A stretch of DNA of 64,000 nucleotides from Hordeum vulgare subsp. vulgare (taxonomy: Eukaryota; Streptophyta; Magnoliopsida; Poales; Poaceae). Shown piece after piece: positions 46,109-58,036 of the stretch (positions within the stretch are counted from its first letter, which is position 1; each line of letters opens with the position of its first letter). Location of the stretch: NCBI RefSeq assembly GCF_904849725.1, contig NC_058523.1, positions 338,003,948-338,067,947 of the forward strand, given 5' to 3'. Made by a program: the position numbers and the translations under genes. The notes beneath the pieces are model-generated. The model did not search any database and was not told where the DNA came from. It saw only the letters and a list, made by a program, of their open reading frames with translations.

Positions 46109-46985
46109 TGCCGGTGAATACTCACAACATATGCCATAGGTAGGCTAAAGTCAGTGAGAACCGAAGTGGCAACGGAGGGTGCTGGGGGCGAGGTTGGTAC
46201 AAGCTTGGAACACACGATGTACCCAGGTTCAGGGCTCTCCGTAGAGATAATACCCCTAGTCCTGCCGAAGTGTATGATGTATATGGATGGGATTGAAAGG
46301 TTGCTTCTGGAGCTGTATTGCGAAGGAGGAAGAAGGGAGCAGCCGGCTCGTCTCTGCCTCTCCTATGTGGTTGGTGAGTGTGTGTGTAATCTGTTGATCG
46401 ACCCTCTGCATGGATGGGGGCCGGGGGGTTGTATAGACGAACCCACCGGCCTACAATATGGATAAAGGATACAAGAGGGGGCCCGGCTGGCAGCCTCGCC
46501 GGCTGGCCAGGGGGCCCATGGGGGTCTTGTCCTGTCGCTTGAGGGGCCACCGGCTGTGAGGTCCCGGCTGGAGGTGGGACCCGCCGGCTAGCCAATGAAG
46601 CTCTTGCGTAAGGTTGAAGCAGGGCACGCGCGGTATGTCCGGCGTCGCCCAGCGAGATTCGTCATCGGCAGACGGTACGGCCGCCTCCACTATTCCCACG
46701 CCGAGTACAGTAATGGAGTGGGAGTTTGACGGCCGACATCGTGCTGGGTGATGGATCAGAGCCAGGAAAGGTCAACGGCGTGCCGCCGACGCTGGTACCT
46801 GCCGTTCACTCCGATCCAGTACCTTTGCTGACGCGTAGCCACCTTTAATCGTAGGGTCTCGTCATAACCTACGATCTGATGTGACTTGAGATCCCCGGCC
46901 GGCTAGCCCGCTTGGCTAGCTGCTTGTGCACGGCCGCCTCGTTCCTAGACGGCTGGCTTGGCCTAGGCGGCCAGGATGAGGTAGC

Positions 46986-48497
46986 TGATACGTCTCCAAC
47001 GTATCTATAATTTTTTATGGTTCCATGCTATTACCTTGTCATCTTTGGATGTTCTGTATGCATGAATATGCTATTTTATATCTTTTTTGGGACTAACCTA
47101 TTAACTCAGTGCCAAGTGTCAGTTCTTGTTTTTTTCCGTGTTTTTGACCTTTTTCATAAGAGAATATCAAACGGAGTCCAAACAGAATAAAACCTCCGAA
47201 AAGATTTTTCTAGAATAGAATACACGAGGGAGACTTGAGAACCAAGGCAGGGCACCTCGGAGGAGGTCACAAGCCACCCAGGCCCAGCCTAGGGGGCTAG
47301 CAGGCTTGTTGGCCCCCTGTGGCTTCCCTGCCCTAGTTCTTCTGCCTATAAATTCCCTAAAAATCTAAAACCATGGGAGAGAGCCACGAAAATACTTTTC
47401 CGCCGCCGCAAGCTTCTGTCTCCGCAAGATCCCATCTAGGGAATGTCCTGGTGCCCTGCCGGAGGGGGGATTCGGACACGGAGGGCTTCTCCATCAACAC
47501 CATTGCCTCTTCGATGATGCGTGAGTAGTTCACCATAGACCTTCGGGTCCATAGCTAGTAGCTAGATGGCTTCTTCTCTCTCTTGGATCTTCAATACAAA
47601 GTTCTCCATGATCTTCATGGAGATCTATCCAATGTAATCTTATTTTGTGATGTGTTTGTCGAGATCCGATGAATTGTGGATTTATGATCAGATTATCTAT
47701 GAATATTATTTGATTTTCTTCTGATCTCTTATATGCATGATTTCATATCTTAGTAATTCTCTTCGAGTTGTGGGTTTCGTTTGGCCACCTTGATCTATAA
47801 TTCTTGCAATGGGAGAAGTGCTTTGTTTTGGGTTCATACCGTGCGGTGACCTCACCCACTGACACAAGGGGTAGCGAGGCACGTATCATGTTGTTGTCAT
47901 CAAGGGTAAAAAGATGGGGTTTATATCTATTGCATGAATTTATCCCTCTACATCATGCCATCTTGCTTAAGGCGTTACTCCGTTTGTCATGAACTTAATA
48001 CACTAGATGCATGCTGGATAGCGGTCGATGTGTGGAGTATTAGTAGTAGATGCAGAAAGTATCGGTCTACTTGTCTCGGACGTGATGCCTATATGTATGA
48101 TCATTGCCTTAAATATCGTCATGACTTTGCGCGGTTCTATCAATTGCTCGACAGTAATTCGTTCACCAACCATAATATTTGCTATCATGAGAGAAGCCTC
48201 TAGTGAACACTATGGCCCTCGGGTCTACTTCACATCATATTTTCAGCCTTACACTTTTACTTTGTTGCACTTTTCGCCTTCAGATCTCACCTTGCAATCA
48301 ATCGTCAAGTGATTGACAACCCCTTTGTAGCGTTGGGGCAAGTTTGTTGTTTTTGCGCAGGTACTTTGGAGACTTGCCTTGATACTCCTACTGGATTGAT
48401 ACCTTGGTTCTCAAACTGAGGGAAATGTTTACTGCTGTTGTGCTGCATCACCCTTTCCTCTTCAAGTGAAAAACCAACGCAAGCTCAAGAGGTAGCA
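46986..48497 (+). mobile_element. Solo LTR E of the A-E family (1512 bp), inside F
   Basis: Starts TGATACGTCTCCAACGTATC and ends AAGCTCAAGAGGTAGCA, flanked by a perfect GTAGC duplication (46981-46985 and 48498-48502). It is the longest clean example of the short-ended version of this LTR. TATA-like GCCTATAAATTCC lies near 47344. Confidence 0.93.
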
Positions 48498-48499
48498 GT

Positions 48500-48598
48500 A
48501 GCCGTCTTGCCTCTAGCCAGCGGGTGTTGCCTGGCCGGCCAGAGAGTTAGCCGTCTCGCCCCCTAGCCGGTAGGTGTGGCCTAGCCGGCCAGAGGACT
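48500..48598. repeat. Two 50-bp tandem copies in LTR F
   Basis: Two neighbouring copies beginning TAGCCGTCT and running to GGCCGGCCAGAG, the second diverged. Several more GCCGGC motifs occur on the other side of E (46480-46590, 46895-46980). Confidence 0.7.
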
Positions 48599-48689
48599 TG
48601 GGACTTCCAGAACGGTTCTTGGTCATTCCTTTGGGGCCGGAGATAAAGGAGCAGGCTCGTTGAGCCTACCCCGGGGTTATCCCCCGACA

Positions 48690-48939
48690 GACCCCGACGC
48701 AAGACAAGGAAATACCATAATCAGCCCTCCCGGGCAAGGAGTCCAACCAAGAATGGATCATGTACTTTGATGGAGCGTTCTCACTGCAAGGCGCTCGAGT
48801 CGGCGTGCTGCTAGTCGCGCCTACTGGAGAACACCTCAAGTACGTAATCCAGATGTACTTTCCCCGGGAGAAGTCCACCAACAACAGCGCCGAGTACGAA
48901 GGGCTACTTGTCGGCCTTTGGATCGCGGCTGATCTAGGG
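48690..48939 (+). pseudogene. G2 RNase H catalytic part, cut by element T
   Basis: After F the reading is TQDKEIP, a TAA, then SALPGKESNQEWIMYFDGAF with the first catalytic Asp, GVLLVAPTGEHLKYVIQMYF, and NNSAEYEGLLVGLWIAADLG with the catalytic Glu. It stops at the insertion of T. Confidence 0.9.
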
Positions 48940-50308
48940 TGTAACACCCTGATTTTTCAAACCTTTTCTTTTCAAAATATTTCGAAAAGCACTTGCAATT
49001 CGGTGGATTGTCAAGTTCTCAAAGCAAGTTGGATTATGAAATCTTTGAATTCTTGTCCCAACCAACCCAAAACCATTTGCTTCATACTAAAACCCTTCTG
49101 AGATTTATTTGCAATTTTTTCTTTCACTAAATAATTCTCTTTTTCTATTTTGGGAATTATTGCATCACTATGGGTTGTGAAGCAACCTATAGCTTGGATG
49201 AGCTTTAAGACCCAAAACTTCTGCAACATTTTCTCAATGATATATGATTGCAAAATATGCAAAAATATTTCTTTGTGCAATGGATAATTATGGCCAGAAT
49301 AATTATTTATTATCTGACCAGAATCATCCCTTTGTGAAGCAACCCTATGATTCCTTTTTAAAAAAATTCCCAATAAATTCCTATAGTTACTAGGGATCAT
49401 ATATGGTTCCAATATGTAAAAACATCCTATGGACCAATACAAATTTTGAGAAAAAATACTCTCCTAAATTTCTGCTAAAACGGGATCTTTGTGAAGGAAG
49501 TGCCAGCTAGGAGTGCATAATGGAGCTGCAAATTTTTGGGCATGTGTGCACCAGCAAATGACACTTCCCCACCAAAATACACTAGTAGCAAAGCTTGCAG
49601 CTTAGTGCTAGAAGCTCATTTGTGTTCTGGACCAGAAAGGTGGTTTACAAAGGAACTATATCCATTTGATCTTCAAACCTTGCCAAAGTTTGCCAGTTTA
49701 GAGTCTTTTATATGCTGATTCCATTAGACATCTTAGTTTGCTCTAATCCCAACCCTGTTGAGCCCCAGAACCTCCCAAAGTCTGCTGGCAGAACCTGTTG
49801 ATGATTTTCCTAGTCGCAGCAGACCTTGTATGCTCAGGCTAGCAGTGCATGGTGACTGATGGAAGGTTGGCCGACGCTATGGACAAGGTCTCAAGGCTTG
49901 CGTGGCATCAGGGTGGCCACAACCATGGTGATCACGGTGATGGCATGCAACAGAGCACGCTCTCCACAGCTCTAGTGACAGTCGAACCGCCCCGAGCCGT
50001 CAATCGCTGCCCCCCTTGTCTGAAGCGCTGACGAGGACCCTGGTACCCGCGTGGCACCTCTCGAACCCTCTGGTTCGCCGGGGAAGGCCGCGGCGCTCCC
50101 GGCCAAGCTCCGCCACGGGCAACACAGTGGGCTTCGGCCACTGTGGTCGTCTGCACGCCATTAATGGCTCAAACACCCGTCCCGTCGCTCCCCTGACCTC
50201 CTCCATAAACTCACCATCGTGCCACGACAGCCAACTCGTCGTCCTTGCTCCAGTGGCAAGCCCGAGCCTCGCCGCTTCGGGAGAGCTCGTCAGCGCTCGT
50301 TGCTGGCC

Positions 50309-50316
50309 TATTTAAG
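50309..50316 (+). promoter_or_regulatory. TATA-like box of the T LTR
   Basis: TATTTAAG in GGCCTATTTAAGGCACTGCC, followed by a CT-rich stretch, as in many grass promoters. Confidence 0.5.
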
Positions 50317-50809
50317 GCACTGCCCGAACCCCTCCTAGCTCCCACCCCTCTCCTCCACCTCTAGATTAGCCCTAGAACCCCCCAGCAAGAGCCGGGAGCT
50401 CGTCTCCCTCAGCTCCGGCGAGTTGCTCCGCCGCCAAATTCTCTCTGTGGCCAGCCTCCTCCACCCCTCCCCAGTCCAATCCAAGGCCACCAGTGTGTTC
50501 CTTGGGTCCCTCTGGTGCTCCTCGAGTCATCGGAGAGTTGAATCCCTGCCAGAACGTCGCCGTCGACGACCACCGTAGCCTCCACCCGCTGGAGAAAGAG
50601 GGGCGACGCCGTCCGTCCACCTCCGGAGGAGCTACGGGAATAGGGAGGATTGCCGTCGAGCGCCCGTTCCATTCCCGTCATCTCCCAGCCTCGCCACCAT
50701 CCCTATTGCTGGTGAGCGTCACCGGTGAGCCGCCCTCCTCTGTTCCCTTTCCCTCTCTCTGTTTTAAAAAGGGTAGGCCCCAGCTGCCAGGGGCTATGGC
50801 CTGCGGCCG

Positions 50810-50845
50810 AAGCGTTAAGTGGAGGCGCCCCTCCACTTTACGCTT
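50810..50845. repeat. Short hairpin next to the K insertion
   Basis: AAGCGTTAAGTGGAGG, a 4-base spacer, then CCTCCACTTTACGCTT: 16-bp arms with one mismatch. K inserted just at its right foot (CTTTC). Confidence 0.75.
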
Positions 50846-50847
50846 TC

Positions 50848-51032
50848 TGTTGAGAAACAAAACATGTGATCAATTGTATGGGAGGGATGCCTCCCAGGAG
50901 GTGTCTGTTGGGGGAAAAGGTGTCTCCCCAACACACCCCTTCATCTTGTATATAAGTGGGTCTCCCACATTACAATGAAACTAGTGGATCATTTGAACTC
51001 TTTATTTGTCTCTTTGCATTCATTCTACAACA
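50848..51032 (+). repeat. 5' LTR of K
   Basis: 185 bp, TG...CA, with a TATA box TATATAAG at 50949-50956. Followed by CGTTATCAACACTTTGCTC, the likely primer binding region of half-tRNA-Met type. Confidence 0.93.
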
Positions 51033-52746
51033 CGTTATCAACACTTTGCTCTTCGTTGAGAGAAAGGCCTAAATGAACGATGGCACGGCGACGAAGGGAC
51101 GTGGACTTCCGTGACGCCCATTACAAGGGCACGGTATGCCTTAATCTCCCGGAGCATGGCACCCTCCGTCTTGGCTACCGGCGACGGCGGGCTCTCAGGC
51201 ATGGCTGCGGCATCTCTTACCCTAGCGCATGGCTCGATGCAGCGGTGAATGGAGCATCAAGCCTCTCCCCTCGATGACGTAAAAAAAAGTACAACCCCGA
51301 TTATGCCAGCTCGGTCTCGGCGATGGCAAATGGAACTGGTGGCCATCCACCACGACCACCCATAACAGCGACGCCGGCTGTCAATCCTTATCCAGAGAAA
51401 TAAGGTCTTCCATACCAAGATTATGGTTGTTTCTTCGGCGCTGGAGAAGTCAACCACCACGCATCCATGGAGACGATCATGCACAGCCATGCATTCATCC
51501 TCGGTTCCTCACAGGAAATCAATGAGGATAATGCTAGTTTATTTGTTTTCTTGTTATTAAACACCCCAATCTCATAATTTGATGTGTTTTTCATATTGAT
51601 GAAGCAAGAAGATTTCTTCGGTGAATCAGGAACACACAAAGAAGAACCGGTGGCGCAACCACGAGAAAGACATGGATTCATTCGCTCGCATGCATATGTA
51701 CAATAAATTGATTAGGAGAAAGTTGCTCATACAATTAAGATCTACTAATCAGTATTGTGCAATTTCTGTTCTTCTATGATGCATGTACGAATTCTTGGAT
51801 TAGGCGTGTGCCACTCCAAGAGAGGTCTAGAAGGTCTTCAGCAAGAAGGCCTGACACGGAGCAATCAAGAACAACAAACTACTTGGTACTTGTACGCGTC
51901 AATAACGATGGATTTGCATCGGCGTCCTTCGGCCACGACCCTCGGCTTCGTTGCAGCGCAATGGCGTCTACATCTAGACATGACCGTTCTAAGACAAAGC
52001 GATCATGCGAGGTTAGTTGTGCAAGTCGATGCGCTCTCATGGAGAAGCGGGCGCTCGTGGCCGCGACCTCTCGGCAGTGGAAAATGGTCGGTACCCCGTC
52101 AGGTGGCGTCATTCGTCGAGATGGCCACGGTCTCTAGGCCATCGGTGACAATTAGGGGAAATTCCCCTCCAAGATTTGTAACCGCACGGGGAAGGAGAAG
52201 TCTATCTTCTTGGCTATCGTTTAGCCATGAGATTATACGAAAAAAATAGTATAATTTCCCGTAGTTTCTATTTAAGCCGTCAGGCTTATAGGACCGTGCG
52301 GTTTGTTCCTCGGGCTTATGCAAATTATAGTTGAGTCGTGAGGCCAATTATACTTTGTAGTTTGGCCCTCTCGTTTGCTGTTTTCAGCACTTTAACCATA
52401 TGGCTATCGGTACTTGCGTTTTATGCCCCGAGAATTCAGAGCAAATATACATGATACACTACAGTCTTGAAGAATTGCATAATAGTTGATTATGCATCAT
52501 TTTACATCGTGTAAAATGACTGTTTGAGGCTCCAAGTCCTCATATATATTGCACAAGTATGTTAATACTTTTGTATTTATTTGTATTACATGAGTAATAC
52601 TTTGCAAAGCAATATGTTAATTTCATTAATCATATAGAATATGGAACTTTCTTGCAAATTTGGAAAACATGAGGTAGTGAAGTGTTTGACACTGCCACGT
52701 TATGTCAAATTTACATTTGTCACACGGAATCGACAAATGGTACCTA
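51033..52746 (+). other. 5' interior of K, leader or decayed gag
   Basis: No secure protein motif. A 65-codon ORF near 51080 (MARRRRDVDFRDAHYKGTVC) and text at 51755-52250 may be gag leftovers. The stretch from 52250 to 52746 is AT-rich without coding signal. Confidence 0.45.
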
Positions 52747-53484
52747 CTGCTTAATAGCAGATTACTCAATGTTATTGTGAGGTCTATATTATGTCGTTTA
52801 GACATAATGACTACCTTCAATTTTGCACACAACTTATGGATTGCCTTTGTGGCAACGAATTAAATTTCGTTCACAACTGCGAGGTCTACACCACCATGTG
52901 GTGATTACTTTCAATATGTTTTAAAACATAAGGTTGTGAGAAGCTCCATAAGAGTGAAGTCTACACTACTCAGTAGTGATTATCTTCATGTGTTCAAAGC
53001 AAAGTGAAGGCACAAAACTTATGACATAATCATTATGAGGCTTACACCGTTGGTGCCTACCTTCATGATGTTTTTCCAAATACTTGTAAATACCTTCATG
53101 ATGTTTTTCCAAATACATGCTCCATCAGGAGAGGAATCCAAGGCATTAGTGTCAACTATGCTACATATTATGCTATGAAGATAATTATGCAAAATACTTG
53201 CGTATTTTGGTGATTACCTTCCACGAGTACACAACTTATGAGATGTAAACGTACGAATGAATTAAATTTCATGCACAACTGAGAGGTTTATGCCACTTCG
53301 TGGTAATTACCTTCATGTGTTTTAAATAACATAAGGTTGTGCAGAGGCTATGATTGAATAAAATAACCATAAGAGTGAGGCACCACTAGGTGGTTGATTA
53401 CCTCTGTGTTTTATGGGAATTAAAGATCTATTATTTATGAAGTGACTATACCTTCAATTTGAAGAACTACATCATATTGTGATG
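52747..53484. repeat. Series of degenerate repeats with small palindromic cores in K
   Basis: At least eight places share the pattern GAGGTYTAYACC, a small palindrome, then TGATTACCTTCATGTG, several times followed by an ACATAAGGTTGTG-like stretch. Palindromes: 52747-52760, 52788-52808, 52889-52903, 52964-52978, 53045-53055, 53191-53208, 53293-53303, 53383-53393, 53470-53484. Two close copies of 'taccttcatgatgtttttccaaatac' lie at about 53058 and 53092. Confidence 0.7.
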
Positions 53485-54890
53485 ATCATCTTCTTGTGAG
53501 GGCTTCCTCATAAGTCACTAAGAATCACCATGATCATGATTATGCTTAGCCATAGCATTTTCATTGTCCTTAATTTACTGAAGGTAAACTAATGTGTGAG
53601 CATTTCATGCAATATATGGCTGACCTTTTTTTTGGAAAGGAAATGCGATGTGATGACACAAGGTGGAAGTCATTATTGAAAATGGGTCATGGACATTAAT
53701 GATTTTGTCGGCCCATGGCCTTGTCGCGAGTGAAACTCCACCTAGAGAGATTGTCATTGCTATTTATAAATAGCTGAAATGTGCAAATTTGCATTTATGT
53801 GACATCACAATGTCTCGGTTGTTAAACTGAGTATTTAAACGGATGATGAATATCCATATGCCCTTCGAGACTACCTTAGGGAGAGATATATTGTCATAAG
53901 CATTACATGAATGACTATTCATTTGTGTTCAAGACTTGAAGTCCATTGATGCTTTATAAAATTTATTGTCTATAAATCAACACTAAGTTGAGATTATGTG
54001 ATAAGTAAGTCTCAGATCTTGATCTGATTATATGTCCTTATTGTACTTTACATTCTCCTATGATGGTAAAAGAATACCATATTCATTTCGAGGTAAAAAT
54101 ATGATGAACTTCTCGTGAAGAGTCATCTGGTACACCCTAATGGGTGTTATATCATTACCTTAAATTTGTGCTAGTGCTTTTAGTACTAAGCAATATGTGG
54201 TTAGAGAACCACGAGGAGTTGAAAGTAAAGTGGGAAAAAAGACAAGCAGAAATGGAGTGTATATCTCACAAAGGAATGTGTCATTTAAATAAATGATCAC
54301 AATGACAACTTCCAAGTTTGTCAAAGAGGTGGTTGTATGAAATATCGTACTAATGAATACCAAACATTTAAGTTTTTGGTTGAATCATGTCACCGACTCA
54401 TCGGAGAAGGCGAATGAGTTTAATGGGATATGTTTGAAGTTCTACTTCAAAGGGACAACCAGAAAATATTCTGGTGCAGTAGAAGGAGAATACACTCCTC
54501 TACATTGATGATATGCTTGTGGAATGACATTCCCAAGATATTTTGGAGATTTTATGTAGTCTCCTAGTTATCCTAATATATTATTAGCCTATAATTATAT
54601 TATTACAGGTGGTATAATTTGCAATATCTTGTCCACGGGACATGATAGTTGTGAGGAACTGAGTGTATGAAGAATTCATGCATAATATTGTTGCCTACAC
54701 AATAAATTTCCTCCTTTACCAATATGGTATGAGGACGATTAGAAAAATTATTGATAATTCTGTTGGCCACAACAAAGTTACAATATTCGTGACAATCGAA
54801 AGATTTATGTGCACTACATGTGCCATAGAGGAATAAATTTGAAGGCACTCTCACCTTAAAATTTGAATGCGACACTCATTATTCTTGAAC
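53485..54890 (+). other. Middle interior of K, no recognisable domain
   Basis: AT-rich, stops in all frames. From its place it should hold the end of gag and protease, but I cannot match any motif with confidence. Confidence 0.4.
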
Positions 54891-55560
54891 GGATTCAAGA
54901 ATGATGCAAAGTATTCAACCATTGGCTGAGTTGTTTTGGTACTTCATGGTATTCATAGACACATATAGAAGATGGCCTTAGGTGTGTATCATCCACACAA
55001 AACAATGTGTTTACTGAATTAAGTGCTCAAATTGACGAACTTGGAGCATATGCATGCGATAATTCCATCGGAATGGAAATATCGTTGAATTTGATTCACG
55101 AGAAATTCATGGTCATATTCAGTACGTCATGTACCTACCTAGAATGGTGTGGCTAGATATCTTGTCAAAAAGAGTCAAGTTGCATGGCCATTGCTACAGA
55201 ATTGTGATGATCCAACATTTTGTCTTTGGTAACATGCGGACTCACATGCCGCATATTTGGTCTAAATGAGATCAAATGTGTTTAATACCGTATCCCCTTA
55301 CGGTCTGTACGTGGAAATAAGTGAAGTATTTCCCATCTGCGATAATTCGGTTGCACACTGATATCACCACCCCAGCGTACATTACAGCCTTCACATATAT
55401 TTGGGATCTATGTGAGGAATAACTGTGGTATGATTGTTAATCCGTCAAATACCTTAACACTAGCCAGGGAGTTATTTGCAGCTCGTACGCTGATTGCTTT
55501 TGCAATAAGGACATTTTCTGGCATTAGGGGGAGAAATGTACCGCATAGAATGCCAGGAAA
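54891..55560 (+). pseudogene. Copia integrase remnant of K
   Basis: Fragments: FTELSAQIDELGAYACDNSI near 55012 fits the core around the second catalytic Asp, then P-T-stop-N-G-V-A near 55134 fits the conserved PTQNG(V/L)AE block, and YLNTSQGVICSSYADCFCNK with DIFW near 55450 fits the 'tgdlftaryadCiFnEdhFp' block that links integrase to RT in copia elements. Stops and frameshifts throughout. Confidence 0.65.
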
Positions 55561-56069
55561 TGCAAAATAAATGACATAGACATTTTGTCCACGTACTTGA
55601 GAATCTGAACTAGAGATTCAGATTATGAGAATTTGCAATATATTGCAAATAATATGCCATATATATTTACTGATGACAAAGATGTCACTGAATTTTCATA
55701 CCAGAACGAGTGGAGGTACCTAATAACCACTCGTATCCTCATATGAGAGCAAGAGGGGGAGAATTCTGGTCACATGGGATTAAGTTCTCATATGTTTCCG
55801 CGGAAATAGAGGAAATGGTCTCCTCAGTCAGTAAATCTGATTCAACCTCGCGTTGAATGACACCTGATGGATGCGCGTCATCCATAGCCCAGCACCGACG
55901 TGCACACATTTATTATGGTGTTGGGACATCAAAACACCTTGACTCCGTTGTTGTGGGAAATCACAAGGATTTAAGAGGCATAATGAGAATTCCACTAATG
56001 ATATTGATTCATGAGAATCGTACATTGAAGTCTACATATGTCGACATAAATTTCTTCTTGAAAATTGCA

Positions 56070-56570
56070 GAAATCCTTTTGGGCCCTGAACCAAAATCCA
56101 TGGAAAGTTTTGTTGACACTTATATTGGTTCAGATGAAAGGAAGAAATTAAGAAGAGTAGCACTCGCTCATCAAAATAGAGGTGTTTACCATAGTAAAAC
56201 ATGCTCCTCACAAGTATCTTCCGTGGTGAAGAGAAGTGATTTTTCGTTCAGAAAAGAAATAGATGAGGTGGTGAGAAAGCGAGGCTTGTAGCACATGGGT
56301 TTCCGCACAGACCCGACATCAGTTATGATGTAGCATACCTTCTCAGTATGAGTGGAATTATGTTTCGATACTGAATTGGCAGTTCAAATCCATACAGTTG
56401 ATGTATGTAATGGCTACATACTCACATGGATCATTCAGTTTGGATATGTATATTGAAGTCATGAAATGGATTAATATTCCGAATCCAATGGTAAGTCGCA
56501 ACATGTGTGAAGCTTCAAAAGTCATCCTATGACTCTGAAGATGTCGGAGAGTTGTGTGGTACAACCGACT
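56070..56570 (+). pseudogene. Copia reverse transcriptase remnant of K
   Basis: IAEILLGPEPKSMESF matches the start of the copia RT. After shifts the reading KARLVAHGFPHRPDISYDVA with YLLSMSGIMFRY fits the 'KARLVAqGFsQrpGiDYeetYsPv' block near 56268-56370, and SLDMYIEVMKWINIPNP near 56440 fits the 'slDsdIYMkvPdGi' block. The YVDD block itself is not recognisable. Confidence 0.75.
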
Positions 56571-56924
56571 AAGTGAGTTACTCCTTGATAAGGATTACTC
56601 TAACACTAATGATTGTTGATGTGTATTCATGAAGATATCCTTAATTGGATCTACATCATGTTATTGATGTGGATGGTATTATTATCAATGTCTATACATG
56701 ACATATTAGATACACACAATCATTTTGAGACGGATATTTGGGTCAAACCAAATGGTGCTAAGTTTATAGCTTGAGCACATTTCCTCGGGAATAAATGTAT
56801 GTCAGTCTTCATATATCTAAAAATATTGAAAAAGTTCAATATGGATAATATCTTATCAAAGACACATATGGTCATATTATACCTGGCATGGGACACAAGC
56901 CCATTCAAACCTAGGGGAGATGGT

Positions 56925-57560
56925 AAACTGATAATGGAGATGAAGTTCCGTATCTAAGTACCATTGGAGCACTCATATAAATTGCAAAGTAAGTCAGGTC
57001 TGACACTATATTTGTTGGAAATCTATTGAGAGTGCATCCCCAATAAAAGGTATAATGGTTGGTGTAAGGAATATCTTGAGCTATGTCCAAGACACAAAAG
57101 GTCTTGATTAATTCCATTGGGGAAATCAAGATGGAACCATGGTGTGATATCCTGATAGTGGCTAACAATCTGATCCCAACAATGCCATATCAAAGACTGG
57201 ATTTAATGGAAGAGTATTCTCAGGGAAGCCTTCAGAATAGACTCTAAATGAGTCCTTCCTATAATCATTCTGCGATAATAATGTTTGAAGCATGACAAGA
57301 TATACATGTATTTGCAGAATGAGTGGTCACATGTGAGATCATGCGAAGATTCATTGGAATCAATTATCATTATGTACCAAGATGATGTCACTTGTTTTTC
57401 TTATGGGTTATATTTATCCTCGCAAATTACAGAAATGTAAGAGGATAATATGCAAACAAATTATTGTGAGATTCACAATTTCTCTACCAACGTTTATATT
57501 CCAGAATCAGGTTCGTGGAATTGGTATGAGAAGACATTGATGTTTGCAAACTTCAGGGGA
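56925..57560 (+). pseudogene. Copia RNase H remnant of K
   Basis: GDEVPYLSTIGALI, one stop, IAK and later FVGNLLRVHPQ match the 'aPYLsaiGALlYlA...FaVNLLaRyS' block at 56939-57035. Weaker traces of the remaining RNase H blocks run to about 57560. Confidence 0.65.
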
Positions 57561-57842
57561 GTGAAATCCCAAGTTATAACATGTTAGTGATCTTCAGATC
57601 ATTCATATTGTACTCTTTTTCCCTTTATGAGTTTTTTCCAAGATGGTTTCTCATATAAGGTTTTTAACGAGACAATATTAATACAAGTGCGGATGTATGC
57701 CATATTGGTTTCTCCTTATATTTTTCCCACTGGTTTTTAAAGGAGTTTTCGATGTCATATTATTATAAGGTTTCTCCTTAATTTTTCCCACAGGGTTTTT
57801 GGAGGAGTTTTCAGTTTGCAATATACAGATGACGAATTGGTC

Positions 57843-57851
57843 AAGGGGGAG
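57843..57851 (+). promoter_or_regulatory. Polypurine tract of K
   Basis: AAGGGGGAG directly upstream of the 3' LTR start at 57852. Confidence 0.85.
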
Positions 57852-58036
57852 TGTTGAGAAACAAAACATATGATCAATTGTATGGGAGGGATGCCTCCGA
57901 GGAGGTGTCTGTTGGGGGAAAAGGTGTCTCCCCAACACACCCCTTCATCTTGTATATAAGTGGGTCTCCCACATTACAATGAAACTAGTGGATCATTTGA
58001 ACTCTTTATTTGTCTCTTTGCATTCATTCTACAACA
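57852..58036 (+). repeat. 3' LTR of K
   Basis: 185 bp; differs from the 5' LTR by G to A at the 19th base and C to G at the 48th base by my count. Confidence 0.93.

Larger units (their letters stand above)
46109..48689 (-). mobile_element. Solo LTR F of a GC-rich gypsy family (1064 bp without E)
   Basis: On the minus strand it starts TGTCGGGGGATAACCCCGGG at 48689 and ends CCGGCA at 46109. The target duplication GACCC is perfect (46104-46108 and 48690-48694). Joining the host gives A-E-F-I-V-E-W-T-P / T-Q-D-K-E-I-P in frame. Rich in GCCGGC and CTAGCC motifs. Only the LTR is present, so it is a solo LTR. Confidence 0.87.
32216..48939 (+). mobile_element. G2: second Tat-lineage gypsy element, split by C, D, F and T
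   Basis: LTR and PBS at 32216-33152, gag from 33186, protease 42403-43080, RT 43369-44072 and 45436-45600, RNase H to 48939, where T is inserted. It belongs to another Tat subfamily than G1: GC-richer codons, a cysteine/histidine motif CSSCQALAI and CKIHCTKGHDLQ, and a longer Ala/Lys-rich linker. The rest (end of RNase H, integrase, 3' LTR) must lie right of T, outside the window. Its left flank is in the G1 tandem array. Confidence 0.88.
50848..58036 (+). mobile_element. K: copia element with 185-bp LTRs and decayed interior (7189 bp)
   Basis: Two 185-bp LTRs start TGTTGAGAAACAAAACAT and end CATTCTACAACA. They differ at two positions by my reading. The target duplication CTTTC is perfect (50843-50847 and 58037-58041). 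The PPT AAGGGGGAG lies directly before the 3' LTR. The interior of 6.8 kb keeps recognisable copia integrase, RT and RNase H text in that order, but every frame is full of stops. The family was not identified. Confidence 0.93.

Noticed and set aside
50493..50978. 161-aa ORF on the plus strand in the GC-rich part
   Set aside because: It runs through the T LTR into the LTR of K, across an insertion point, so it cannot be an old gene.
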